From: Acidobacteriaceae bacterium
GTDB lineage: Bacteria; Acidobacteriota; Terriglobia; Terriglobales; Acidobacteriaceae
NCBI GenBank assembly: GCA_003165005.1
Contig: PLSB01000052.1
Location: 1-33,332, forward strand
Length of the DNA stretch: 33,332 nucleotides
Direction: 5' to 3'
A program made the translations under genes and the position numbers. This document shows positions 1 through 8,332 of the stretch, piece by piece. The notes under the pieces were generated by a model, which saw only the letters and a program-made list of their open reading frames with translations, had not been told where the DNA came from and did no database searches. The stretch's first letter is position 1. Each line of letters opens with the position of its first letter.

Positions 1-345
1 CAGGGGATGGTGGCCGACATTCTCGACCGCTTCCAGATCGTCGCCAAGAAGGATCTCTTTCCTTCGCAGCTCTCCGGCGGGCAGCAGCAACTGGTGGGCA
101 TTGCGCGCGCCGTGGTGCATGCACCCGCATTGCTTCTGGCCGACGAGCCCACCGGCAACCTGCACTCCACGCAAGGCCGCGAAATCATGCAGCTCTTCCG
201 CGAGCTCAACCAGCAGGGAACGACCATCGTGCAGGTGACGCACTCAGAAGAAAATGCGCGTTTCGGCAAGCGCATTGTCGAGCTGCGTGATGGCTGGCTC
301 ACGCGCGACGAAGCCTTGCTAACAGCCGCAACGGAGGCCAAGTGA
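1..345 (+). CDS. ABC transporter ATP-binding protein, C-terminal part (cut by window edge)
   Basis: This is the C-terminal half of an ABC ATPase; the reading frame is open to base 1, so the Walker A part lies outside the window. The ABC signature LSGGQQQ is followed by the Walker B stretch [13 protein letters not shown] and the H-loop TH in QVTHSEENA. The wording ADEPTGNLH is typical of the MacB/LolD (FtsE-like) family, which drives lipoprotein release or MacAB-type export. It would bind ATP at the inner membrane with a separate permease. The stop codon overlaps the GTG start of the TolC-like gene (GTGA), so the two are probably co-transcribed and translationally coupled, pointing to an envelope-spanning exporter. 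The family is clear; the substrate is unknown. Confidence 0.93.
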   Translation, partial: QGMVADILDRFQIVAKKDLFPSQLSGGQQQLVGIARAVVHAPALLLADEPTGNLHSTQGREIMQLFRELNQQGTTIVQVTHSEENARFGKRIVELRDGWLTRDEALLTAATEAK

Positions 346-2414
346 GCGATCGTCCTACGCAGTCCTCCAGAGAGACACGCATGAATTCCCGCTCCTCCAA
401 ATCGGTTGTTTTCCGTCTTCAAGCCATCGCCGCGATTCTGCTCCTCGAAGCGAATTTGGCTTTCGCAGTCCAGGCTCCGCAATCACAGACCGCGCCGGCA
501 AACTCACCAGCAGCACAACCGGCTCCGGAGGCACCGGCGCCGGCGGCGAATGGCGCAGCAATACCGCCGCCAACACTGGCCGAGCAGAACGAGCAGACGC
601 GGCTCGCGGCGATCGCGCCGCAGCGTTCCTTTCACGTGGACCTTCCGCACTCGCACAATCCGCTGGCGCCCTACAGGCCCAGCGAAGCGCCTCCGCTGGA
701 TCTCGCAAACTCGCCGCGCCTTGAGAACCTGATCCGCGACGGGAAGCTGTACGTTTCGCTGCACGATGTGATCGCCCTCGCCATTGAAAACAACCTCGAT
801 CTCGCCTACTTCCGCTATAACTTCCCCATTGCACAAACCGACTACGCGCGTACCAGGGCCGGCGGCAGCGTGAATGGCGTCAACACCGCAATCGCGCAGT
901 CGTCCACTGAAGGCGGCTTCTCCGGCGGGAGTTCCGGCTCCGGGAGCGCCAGCTCGGGGTCGAATGCTGCCGGCGCGGGCGGCATCGTCACCTCGACGCT
1001 CGGCGCCGGCACTGCCATCGCTTCCTTCGATCCCTACCTGAACTTCAAGGGCTTCACGGATCACTACGTCGCCCAGCAGGGCAACGCCTTTTCGAATGGC
1101 GTCCTCACGTTTAAACAGAACACTATCGAAGCTTTGGCGAATTATACCCAGAACTTTCCCTTGGGAACCGGTTTGGCCGTCAACTACGAGGGGCAGCGCT
1201 ACGCCAATAACAGCCCCTACGAAGCCATCAATCCTTCGCTCTACTCGAACTTTCAGGTGATCCTCACGCAGCAGCTCCTCGCCGGTTTCGGTATCTCCGC
1301 CAACGAACGCTACATGCACATCGCGAAGAAGAATCTCCAGATCACCGACCTGGCCTTTCGCGCCCAGGTGATTGCGACCGTCACGCAGGTCGAGAACATC
1401 TATTGGGATCTTGTGAACGCCTATCAGGACGAACAGGTCAAGGAGCGCTCGCTCTCTTTTGCCCAGCGCACGCTTCAGGACGACCGAAAGCAGCTCGAAT
1501 TGCAGGCCATTCCGGCGATGCTGGTCGACAAGGACGAGTCGGACGTGGCCACCAGCGAAGGCGACCTTACGGTTTCGCGCGCCAATCTGCGCTTGAACGA
1601 GCTCCTGCTCAAAAACGCCATCACCAAGACCGACGATGCAGCTATCGACGAGATGCCGGTCATCCCCCTGGATCGCGCCGGACTGCCCGATCCCAACGCG
1701 TCGAAATCAATTGACGAGCTCATCGCCGAAGCCGAAAAGAACCGCCCCGATGTCACTCAGGACCAACTCGCCATGCAGGTGGCGGAGATGAGTCTCAAAT
1801 CGATCCGGAGCGAGCTGTTGCCCACGTTGAACGTCTATGGCTACTATGCCGGAGCGGGCATTGCGGGACCGAAAAACCCGAACTGCAACCTGTCCCCTTC
1901 TGCTGAGTGCTCTTCCGATCTCCCCATAGGATTCGGAGGCATGCTCCAGAACACCTTCAACTATTCGTCGCCGGATTATCAGTTCGGAATGAATCTGTCG
2001 ATCAATCTTCGCAATCGCGTCGCCAAGGCCGATCAGTTTCGCGCCGCGCTGGAATTCAGGCAACGCCAGATCACCTTCGAAGAACAGAAGAAGAGCATCC
2101 GTTTCGACGTGCGCAACTCGCTGTTCGCGTTGCAGCAGGCGCAGGCACGCGTCGATGCCGCCACCAAGGCTCGCAACCTGGCGCAGCATACCTTCGACGT
2201 CACCGAGCAGGAGCGGCAACTCGGAGCCAAGTCCAGCAGCGATGCGCTGGCCGCCGAGCACGACCTCTCCCTTGCCGAATCCCTTCTTGTAGCCACGCAG
2301 ACCGCGTTTGAAAAGGCAAAAGTTGACATCGACCGGGCCACCGGCGAGACACTCGAACAAACCGGGGTCTCGATCGACGATGCGAGAATGGGAGTCGTAT
2401 CGCATGGACCGTAG
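342..2414 (+). CDS. TolC-family outer membrane efflux protein
   Basis: This is a 690-residue outer-membrane factor. From the GTG start there is a short basic leader and then a hydrophobic signal segment (about residues 22-42, ending LAFA-VQA). An Ala/Pro/Gln-rich linker (about 45-90) follows, then the coiled-coil OEP region. That region contains repeated helical stretches such as [20 protein letters not shown] and ends in a periplasmic helix pair. A Gly/Ser-rich insert (about 190-225) interrupts the first half. The protein is longer than E. coli TolC because of the linker and the insert. The GTG start is chosen because GGAGG lies 4 bases upstream and GTGA overlaps the ATPase stop. An ATG at 381 would give a more standard signal peptide but has a poor ribosome site. 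It probably forms the exit duct for the upstream ABC system. Confidence 0.9.
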   Translation: MSDRPTQSSRETRMNSRSSKSVVFRLQAIAAILLLEANLAFAVQAPQSQTAPANSPAAQPAPEAPAPAANGAAIPPPTLAEQNEQTRLAAIAPQRSFHVDLPHSHNPLAPYRPSEAPPLDLANSPRLENLIRDGKLYVSLHDVIALAIENNLDLAYFRYNFPIAQTDYARTRAGGSVNGVNTAIAQSSTEGGFSGGSSGSGSASSGSNAAGAGGIVTSTLGAGTAIASFDPYLNFKGFTDHYVAQQGNAFSNGVLTFKQNTIEALANYTQNFPLGTGLAVNYEGQRYANNSPYEAINPSLYSNFQVILTQQLLAGFGISANERYMHIAKKNLQITDLAFRAQVIATVTQVENIYWDLVNAYQDEQVKERSLSFAQRTLQDDRKQLELQAIPAMLVDKDESDVATSEGDLTVSRANLRLNELLLKNAITKTDDAAIDEMPVIPLDRAGLPDPNASKSIDELIAEAEKNRPDVTQDQLAMQVAEMSLKSIRSELLPTLNVYGYYAGAGIAGPKNPNCNLSPSAECSSDLPIGFGGMLQNTFNYSSPDYQFGMNLSINLRNRVAKADQFRAALEFRQRQITFEEQKKSIRFDVRNSLFALQQAQARVDAATKARNLAQHTFDVTEQERQLGAKSSSDALAAEHDLSLAESLLVATQTAFEKAKVDIDRATGETLEQTGVSIDDARMGVVSHGP

Positions 2415-2648
2415 ATTCTGTGTTGTAAGTTTGCTTTGAAAGGGCACGGCTTTAGCCGTGCCGTACATGTCGCAGAATGCCACCGGGGCCTTGTTCAGAA
2501 CAGCATAAGTAATGTCCTGGGAGCCGCGCCGTAGGCGCAGAGTTTGTTAGCCCCGCGCTTTAGCGTGGGGAAAGGGGGTTCAACAAATGCACTCCGAAGT
2601 CCCGTAGGGACGGCGCAAGGACATTTCCTATGCAGGGTCCAATAGCCC
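2415..2648 (+). repeat. Intergenic palindrome cluster upstream of the response regulator
   Basis: This 234-base gap holds several hairpins. GGCACGGC-TTTA-GCCGTGCC is at 2443-2462, GCGCC-GTA-GGCGC at 2526-2538, CCCCGCGC-TTTA-GCGTGGGG at 2551-2570 and GTCCC-GTA-GGGAC at 2599-2611. The block is bounded by AATGTCCT (2511) and its inverse AGGACATT (2618-2625), as if 2511-2625 were one unit. The first hairpin belongs to the TTYA-loop family found elsewhere in the window. I see no convincing promoter for the downstream regulator, so transcription may come through from the exporter genes. Confidence 0.7.
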
Positions 2649-4121
2649 ATGAGGAATGAATTCTCCGGAACGTTGACTTCTGCCACAGGCCGTTATGGCC
2701 TTAAGATCCAACGGCGAACCTTCATTGCCGAGCTCGAAACCGGGAGGCACACCATCTCCAGTAAGCAAGACAAAATTCGGGTCCTGGTTGCCGACGACCA
2801 GCCGCACGTACTCGAAGCGGTGGAGCTGCTGCTCAAGCCGCAGGGGATCGATATCGATTGCGCGCGCTCGCCGCGGCTGTTCTTGGAGGCGCTGGGCGAG
2901 CGCGACTACGACGTCGTGCTGATCGACCTGAACTACACGCGCGACACGACCTCCGGCCAGGAAGGCCTGGATCTGCTCGCCCAGATCCAGGAACTCGACG
3001 CGCGGCTTCCGGTGATTGTGATGACTGCGTGGGGCAACATCGACCTGGCCGTCGCGAGCATCAAGCGCGGCGCGCGCGATTTCATCCAGAAGCCGTGGGA
3101 GAATGAGCGGCTGCTCTCCCTCATCCGCGTGCACGCCGAGCTGCATCAGGCGCTGCGCCGCGCCCGCCAGTTGGAACTCGAAAACCGCCTGCTCCGCGCC
3201 GAAGGCATGCCGGAGTTTGTGGCATCCGCTCCTTCGATGCAACCGGTCCTCGACCTGATCGCGCGGGTTGGTCCCTCCGAGGCCAACGTGCTCATCACCG
3301 GAGAGCACGGCACGGGCAAGGAGATCGTCGCGCGCCTGCTTCACGCCGCCTCGCCGCGTGCCCGCATGTCTCTGGTCGCGGTCAACGCCGGCGGGATGCC
3401 CGAAGGGACCTTCGAAAGCGAGTTCTTCGGCCACGTCAAGGGCGCATTCACCGATGCGCGCACCGACCGCGTAGGCCGTTTCGAGCTGGCCAACGGCGGC
3501 ACGCTCTTTCTCGACGAGATTGCCAACGTGCCGATGCGCCAGCAGGCCAAGCTGCTGCGCGTGCTGGAGAAAGGCGAATTGGAGCGCGTGGGATCGTCGC
3601 AAACGCGGCGCGTCGACGTGCGCCTTCTTTGCGCCACCAACGCGCAGTTGCACGAGGAAGCCAAGGCAGGCAACTTCCGCGAAGACCTGCTCTTCCGCAT
3701 CAACACCGTGGAGATTCATTTGCCGCCGCTGCGCGACCGGCGCGAAGATATCCCGCTGCTCGCCCAGCATTTTCTCTCCCGGCTGCGCATGCGTTATCGC
3801 AAACAGGTGAATGGCATTTCGGCGGCCGCCATGCAGCTCATGATGCAGTATGCCTGGCCGGGCAACGTGCGCGAGCTGGAACACACCATCGAGCGCGCCC
3901 TGCTGCTTTCGAGTGGCGAGGAGATTGAGCCGGCCAATCTCTCCATCGGTACCGCGCGCCCGGCTGCGCTGTCGCTTGAGAACATGAGCATCGACGAAAT
4001 GGAGGCCATGCTCATCCGCAAAGTGCTGCGGCGCTGCGACGGCAACATCTCGCAGGCCTCCGAATCCCTGGGGTTGAGCCGCGCGGCGCTCTACCGCCGC
4101 ATGGAAAAATATGGCCTATGA
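2649..4121 (+). CDS. Sigma-54-dependent response regulator (NtrC family)
   Basis: This 490-residue protein has the full NtrC layout. The receiver domain (about 42-165) has DD at 49-50, phospho-acceptor Asp93 in VLIDLNY and Lys148 in IQKPW. The AAA+ domain has Walker A GEHGTGKE (218-225), GAFTDA (265-270) and Walker B GGTLFLDE (283-290). A Fis-type helix-turn-helix ends the protein (GNISQASESLGLSRAALYRR). It should be phosphorylated by the kinase encoded next, bind upstream sites and remodel sigma-54 RNA polymerase. The loop reads GAFTDA rather than the usual GAFTGA. About 40 residues precede the receiver; ATG 2649 is the only upstream ATG in frame, with TTG 2673 as an alternative. The stop overlaps the kinase start by 11 bases. 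Its placement after the exporter genes suggests it controls them or a related envelope response. Confidence 0.95.
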   Translation: MRNEFSGTLTSATGRYGLKIQRRTFIAELETGRHTISSKQDKIRVLVADDQPHVLEAVELLLKPQGIDIDCARSPRLFLEALGERDYDVVLIDLNYTRDTTSGQEGLDLLAQIQELDARLPVIVMTAWGNIDLAVASIKRGARDFIQKPWENERLLSLIRVHAELHQALRRARQLELENRLLRAEGMPEFVASAPSMQPVLDLIARVGPSEANVLITGEHGTGKEIVARLLHAASPRARMSLVAVNAGGMPEGTFESEFFGHVKGAFTDARTDRVGRFELANGGTLFLDEIANVPMRQQAKLLRVLEKGELERVGSSQTRRVDVRLLCATNAQLHEEAKAGNFREDLLFRINTVEIHLPPLRDRREDIPLLAQHFLSRLRMRYRKQVNGISAAAMQLMMQYAWPGNVRELEHTIERALLLSSGEEIEPANLSIGTARPAALSLENMSIDEMEAMLIRKVLRRCDGNISQASESLGLSRAALYRRMEKYGL

Positions 4122-5490
4122 AACCAGAGCGCGCCGGCATACGCGCCAGGCTGTCCGCCGGGCATGGCTTTATTCCCTGCTGCTGTCGCTGCCTGCGCTC
4201 CTCTTTCTTGGCATCTTCTTCTATCAGCGCCAGCTCGATCTGGCGCCGGCACTGCTCATCGGCGTCTGCCTGCTTCTTTACCTCGCCTTTATCGCTTCTT
4301 CCCTTGTAGACAGCTTTGTTCGTCCCCTGCAAACGCTCTCCAACGTGGTTTTGTCGCTACGCGAAGGCGACTACTCCTTTCGCGCGCGCGGCGCCGCATC
4401 CGGCGACGCCTTGGGCGAACTCGCCGCTGAAGTCAACGCGCTTGCCGATCTGTTGCAAAAGCAGCGCGTGCGCTCGCTTGAGGCTACCGCGCTGCTGGCA
4501 CGCGTCCTGGAAGTGATGCACGCGCCGCTCTTCGCTTTCGATCGCGAAAACCGCCTGCAACTCGTCAACAACGCTGGCCTCAAACTCCTCGATCGCTCCT
4601 CCTCGCGATCGATCGGTCACGCCGCGGGCGATCTCGGCCTCGATAACCTGCTGGCCGCGCCGGATCAGTCCATTCGTTCCTTCGGCGCCTCACCCGCGCG
4701 CTGGCTCCTGCGCAAAGCCGTCTTCCGGCAGGATGGAGCGCCCCACACTCTGCTGGTGCTGGCCGATGTCAGCGTTCCCCTTCAGGAAGAGGAACAGGCC
4801 GCCTGGAAGCGCCTGATTCGCGTGCTGGGACACGAGCTTTCGAATTCGCTTGCGCCCATCAAGTCCATCGCCGGCAGCCTGCTGGCGCGAGTCGACAACC
4901 TGAGCGGCGACGCAGGCGACATCAACGACTTTCGCCGCGGTCTCGGCGTGGTGGAGAGCCGCGCCGACGCGCTCCATCGCTTCGTCCAATCCTACCGGCA
5001 GTTGGCCCAGTTGCCCCCGCCGCGCCTCAAGCCCGTCGCGCTTGCGATTTTGATGGAACGTGTCACGCTACTTGACCAGCGCCTTCCTGTTCAGCTCGAC
5101 CCAGGCCCGGCAGTCACTCTCGATGCCGATCCGGACCAACTGGAGCAGATGCTGATCAATCTGCTGGCCAATGCGGTTGACGCTTCATTAGCCAACGGCA
5201 GCCAACCTGTGCGAGTGGGTTGGGCTCCGGCAGATGCGGGGGTTCAGATCGTCATCGAAGACCGCGGCCTGGGCATCGCCAACCCAGAAAATCTTTTTGT
5301 CCCGTTCTATACCACCAAGTCTGCCGGCAGCGGCATTGGCCTCGTCCTGGCCCAGCAGATTGCACGCGCGCACGGCGGCGAGATCTCGCTCGTCAATCGC
5401 GAAGATGGCGATGGCGCCCGCGCCATCGTCCGGCTGCCTCTAACCTTTACTTCTCAAATGCGGCAAGAACCTGTAGCGCCGGTCTCCTGA
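4111..5490 (+). CDS. Membrane sensor histidine kinase (NtrB/NtrY-like)
   Basis: This 459-residue inner-membrane kinase has two transmembrane segments (about 19-38 and 45-67) with only a very short loop between them. It is therefore unlikely to have a real periplasmic sensor domain. A HAMP-like linker (about 68-120) and a PAS-like region (about 128-225) follow. The H-box HELSNSLAPIKS places the phospho-accepting His at 241. The ATPase domain shows the N-box NLLANAVDAS, DRGLGIA and the GSGIGL lid motif. It overlaps the response regulator by 11 bases, so the two form a cognate pair, with the regulator gene first. The last six residues and the stop codon are encoded by a palindromic repeat (5478-5495), so the C-terminus was probably altered by repeat insertion. 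Confidence 0.94.
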   Translation: MAYETRARRHTRQAVRRAWLYSLLLSLPALLFLGIFFYQRQLDLAPALLIGVCLLLYLAFIASSLVDSFVRPLQTLSNVVLSLREGDYSFRARGAASGDALGELAAEVNALADLLQKQRVRSLEATALLARVLEVMHAPLFAFDRENRLQLVNNAGLKLLDRSSSRSIGHAAGDLGLDNLLAAPDQSIRSFGASPARWLLRKAVFRQDGAPHTLLVLADVSVPLQEEEQAAWKRLIRVLGHELSNSLAPIKSIAGSLLARVDNLSGDAGDINDFRRGLGVVESRADALHRFVQSYRQLAQLPPPRLKPVALAILMERVTLLDQRLPVQLDPGPAVTLDADPDQLEQMLINLLANAVDASLANGSQPVRVGWAPADAGVQIVIEDRGLGIANPENLFVPFYTTKSAGSGIGLVLAQQIARAHGGEISLVNREDGDGARAIVRLPLTFTSQMRQEPVAPVS

Positions 5491-5605
5491 CCGGCTGTAG
5501 CGGGGGTCTCCAGACCCCCGCAGGGGCGGGCGTCCCGGTCCCTTGGGAGGCAAACGCAGCACGAAAAAGGGTGCCCCACGTCCCTCGCATTTGGGGACGT
5601 GGGAT
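5471..5605. repeat. Palindromes between convergent kinase and glmS genes
   Basis: Three hairpins are packed into the gap between the convergent genes. GCCGGTC-TCCT-GACCGGC (5478-5495) contains the kinase stop codon in its loop and stem. GGGGGTCT-CC-AGACCCCC follows at about 5502-5519. The first two are each preceded by CTGTAGCG, so they look like two units of one repeat family whose stems vary in a compensated way. CCCACGTCCC at 5575-5584 pairs with GGGACGTGGG at 5594-5603. They could end transcription from either side, but none has a clear T-tract on the plus strand. Confidence 0.65.
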
Positions 5606-5670
5606 CGCGCGAGCCCAACCTCACCGCTCTCCAGCCAGCACGAACAATGGACGCCTTTCACTTCCGGCGC

Positions 5671-7554
5671 CTACTCCACCGTCACGCTCTTGGCCAGATT
5701 CCGCGGCTGGTCCACGTCGCATCCCCGGCGCACGGCAATGTAATACGCCAGCAACTGCAGCGGGACGATCTCAATGAGCGGCGAGAGCAGCTCCGGCGCC
5801 GGCGGAATATAAATCACGTGCTCCACGAGGCCGCGGATGATCTCGTCGCCCTCGGTTGCCACCGCAAGCACGCGCCCGCTCCGCGCCGTCACCTCCTGAA
5901 TATTCGAGAGTGTCTTCTCGTAGCGCAGCTTCGACGCCGGATCCGATGCGTCGCGCGTGGCCAGAACCACCACCGGCAGCGTCTCGTCTATCAGCGCGTT
6001 GGGGCCGTGCTTCATCTCGCCGGCCGGGTAGCCTTCGGCGTGGATGTAGGAAATTTCCTTGAGCTTCAACGCGCCCTCGAGCGCGATGGGGAAATGAATG
6101 CCGCGCCCCAGGTAGAGAAAATCCCGCGCCGTGGAAAACTCTTTGGCCAAACTCTCGCACTGCGCCGTGCGGCCGCGCAGCACCTCTTCGATCTTCACGG
6201 GAATGCGTGTCAGCTCGCCGATCAGGGCGATCGATTGCGCCGTATCCAGCTTGCCGCGCAACTGGCCGAGCTTCATCGCCAGCAGAAACAGGGCGGTCAG
6301 TTGCGCCGTAAACGCCTTGGTCGAGGCCACGCCGATCTCCGGCCCGGCGTGCGTATAAATGGAGCCGTGCGCCTCGCGCGCCACCATGGCGCCCACCACA
6401 TTGCAGATGGCCACGGTCTTCGAGCCCATCGCCTTCATCTCGCGTTGCGCCGCGAGGGTATCGGCCGTCTCGCCGCTTTGCGTAATCAGCAGTCCCAGCG
6501 CCTCGGGCCCGCCGATGGGGTCGCGGTACCGGTATTCGCTTGCGTAGTCCACGTCCACCGGCAGGCGCGCCAGCCGCTCGATCATGTACTTGCCGGTGAG
6601 CGCCGCATGCCAACTGGTGCCGCAGGCCGCAATGTTGATGCTCTGCGCGCGGGCGAGCTCCGCGTCGGGAATCTCCATCTCGGCCAGGAAGACCGAGCCC
6701 GAGTCCAGGCTCACGCGCCCCATTGTGGTGTCGGCAATCGCCCGCGGCTGCTCCCAGATCTCCTTCAGCATGAAATGCTTGTAGCCGCCCTTTTCCGCCT
6801 GGATGGGGTCCCATTGCACGCGCGTCAGTTCGCGCTTCACGGGCTGGCCGTCAAAATCGGTCAGCGTAACGCCCTTGAGCGTCAGGATCGCCATGTCGCC
6901 GTCGGCCAGAAAATAGATGTTGCGCGTGTGATGCAGAATTCCCGGTACATCGCTCGCCACAAAGGCCTCGCCCTCGCCTACGCCGATGACCACGGGCGGG
7001 CCTAGCCGCGCCGCAACAATCTTGTCGGGCTCGGCGGCGCTCAACACGCCCAGAGCAAATGCGCCGGTCAGCAGCTTTACCGCCTGCCGCACCGCGTCTT
7101 CGAGAGCGATCGGCTTGCCCGCGGCCTCGGCCTCCTTCTGCACCTGCTCGATGAGGTGGGCAATGATCTCGGTATCCGTCTCGGTGACAAATTTGTGGCC
7201 CTGCGCGGTGAGCTCGCGTTTCAGCTCCAGGTAGTTTTCCACGATGCCGTTGTGCACCACCACGATGCGGCCCGTGCAGTCGCGGTGGGGATGCGCATTC
7301 TCTTCCGTGGGCCGGCCGTGCGTGGCCCAGCGCGTGTGCCCGATGCCGAAGGTCCCCTCCGGCGGATGCTCGCGCAGCACGGCTTCGAGATTCCCCAGCT
7401 TGCCCGGCGCGCGCCAAACTTCCAGCCGGTCGCTTCCCGGCTTGCCCACGGCGATGCCCGCAGAGTCGTAACCTCTGTATTCGAGCCGCCTCAGCCCCTC
7501 AATAATGACGGGAACAACCTTTTTTGGTCCGACGTAACCGACGATTCCGCACAT
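5671..7554 (-). CDS. glmS: Glutamine--fructose-6-phosphate aminotransferase (isomerizing)
   Basis: GlmS makes glucosamine-6-phosphate from fructose-6-phosphate and glutamine, the first step to UDP-GlcNAc for peptidoglycan and LPS. The 627-residue length fits the bacterial enzyme. The protein begins MCGIVGYVG; Cys2, exposed after Met removal, is the glutaminase nucleophile of the class II amidotransferase domain. The sugar-isomerase half has two SIS domains, with CGTSWHAA and TQSGETADT in the first. The C-terminus NLAKSVTVE is the usual GlmS ending. The start is fixed by the need for Cys2. No ribosome-binding site is visible; TAGAAT lies 6 bases before the ATG, which suggests a leaderless mRNA. 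I see no glmS ribozyme. The gene stands alone, convergent with the kinase gene. Confidence 0.98.
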   Translation of the reverse strand: MCGIVGYVGPKKVVPVIIEGLRRLEYRGYDSAGIAVGKPGSDRLEVWRAPGKLGNLEAVLREHPPEGTFGIGHTRWATHGRPTEENAHPHRDCTGRIVVVHNGIVENYLELKRELTAQGHKFVTETDTEIIAHLIEQVQKEAEAAGKPIALEDAVRQAVKLLTGAFALGVLSAAEPDKIVAARLGPPVVIGVGEGEAFVASDVPGILHHTRNIYFLADGDMAILTLKGVTLTDFDGQPVKRELTRVQWDPIQAEKGGYKHFMLKEIWEQPRAIADTTMGRVSLDSGSVFLAEMEIPDAELARAQSINIAACGTSWHAALTGKYMIERLARLPVDVDYASEYRYRDPIGGPEALGLLITQSGETADTLAAQREMKAMGSKTVAICNVVGAMVAREAHGSIYTHAGPEIGVASTKAFTAQLTALFLLAMKLGQLRGKLDTAQSIALIGELTRIPVKIEEVLRGRTAQCESLAKEFSTARDFLYLGRGIHFPIALEGALKLKEISYIHAEGYPAGEMKHGPNALIDETLPVVVLATRDASDPASKLRYEKTLSNIQEVTARSGRVLAVATEGDEIIRGLVEHVIYIPPAPELLSPLIEIVPLQLLAYYIAVRRGCDVDQPRNLAKSVTVE

Positions 7555-8332
7555 ACTTGGATTCTAATGCGACGCGAGCCGAACCGGGGACGAGATTGTA
7601 GCTGGCGCTCCGCTGCCGGCGCCGAAAACGCAACGGGATCAGTCAAGCCCGGCTCCGGGTTCGACAAATGCGAGCGCTCACGCCCCTTCCAGCTCGTTGC
7701 ATGGGTCCGGGATGAGCCCTTAAGGCCCGCACCCGGAAGGCGCGGTTCCATTTCGGGAATCGGCGGGATATCGAAGCCCTCTGGGAGCCCTCGGCCGACC
7801 CCCGTCCAGCGGCTTCAACGCTGTCGTCCGTCTGCCCAAGTAATCAATTGCGCAATGTTTTTTCTAAGAGATACATTACGATTGCGGCCCAGGTTCTGCA
7901 CCCGGCCCTGCGGCAGAGATCCTGCCGGTGTGCTCCGAAGAGGCCCGGGCAGGTCATGCGGCGCCCCTGCTTGTGGGATGCGGAGGTTCCCAATTTGGGG
8001 TATCCAAGCCGGTTCCCTGCCATAGGGAGGGCTCAGAAGCCGCTCTATCGACCCATTCGGGTCATAACTTCAATGCCATTCTCCACAAAAGTACTACTTC
8101 CGTCGTCATTCTGTGTCATTTCGGTAAATTTCCCCGAAGGGTAGAATCGTCTCCAGTTGAGACACAGATCCACGACCGGCGAGTTGCGCCCAAGTAAGGA
8201 CCTCAACTGAGGAAAAGCCAAAGCCAAGGGATGGAAGACCGATTCCGAACGCCAGACCATTATGGCGATCCAATGGAAAAACGGCCCGAACCCTTGAACT
8301 TGCAAATCCGTATTCCCAGAACGGAGAAGGAT
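7555..8332 (+). other. Long intergenic region between divergent glmS and the cpaE-MBG gene
   Basis: I see no credible gene in these roughly 780 bases; short open frames here lack family features and ribosome sites. It contains the glmS promoter side (TAGAAT on the minus strand at 7561-7566) and a palindrome ATTGCGCAAT at 7847-7856 next to an A/T-rich stretch. There is also a small hairpin GACCC-ATTC-GGGTC at 8050-8063 and a TAGAAT box at 8142-8147 that could be a -10 element for the downstream gene. No good -35 box accompanies it. The long leader leaves room for an unrecognised small RNA or regulatory element. Confidence 0.4.

Noticed and set aside
5599-7005. Long plus-strand open frame of 468 codons opposite glmS
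   Set aside because: It is antisense to a clear glmS gene, Arg/His/Gln-rich, and a product of high GC content.
7555-7760. Possible glmS ribozyme upstream of glmS
   Set aside because: I could not find its conserved core, and TAGAAT six bases from the ATG leaves no leader to hold one.
7911-7926. GG-N10-GC match (sigma-54-like) before the CpaE-MBG gene
   Set aside because: Only the GG and GC plus a few bases fit; in GC-rich DNA such matches are frequent by chance.
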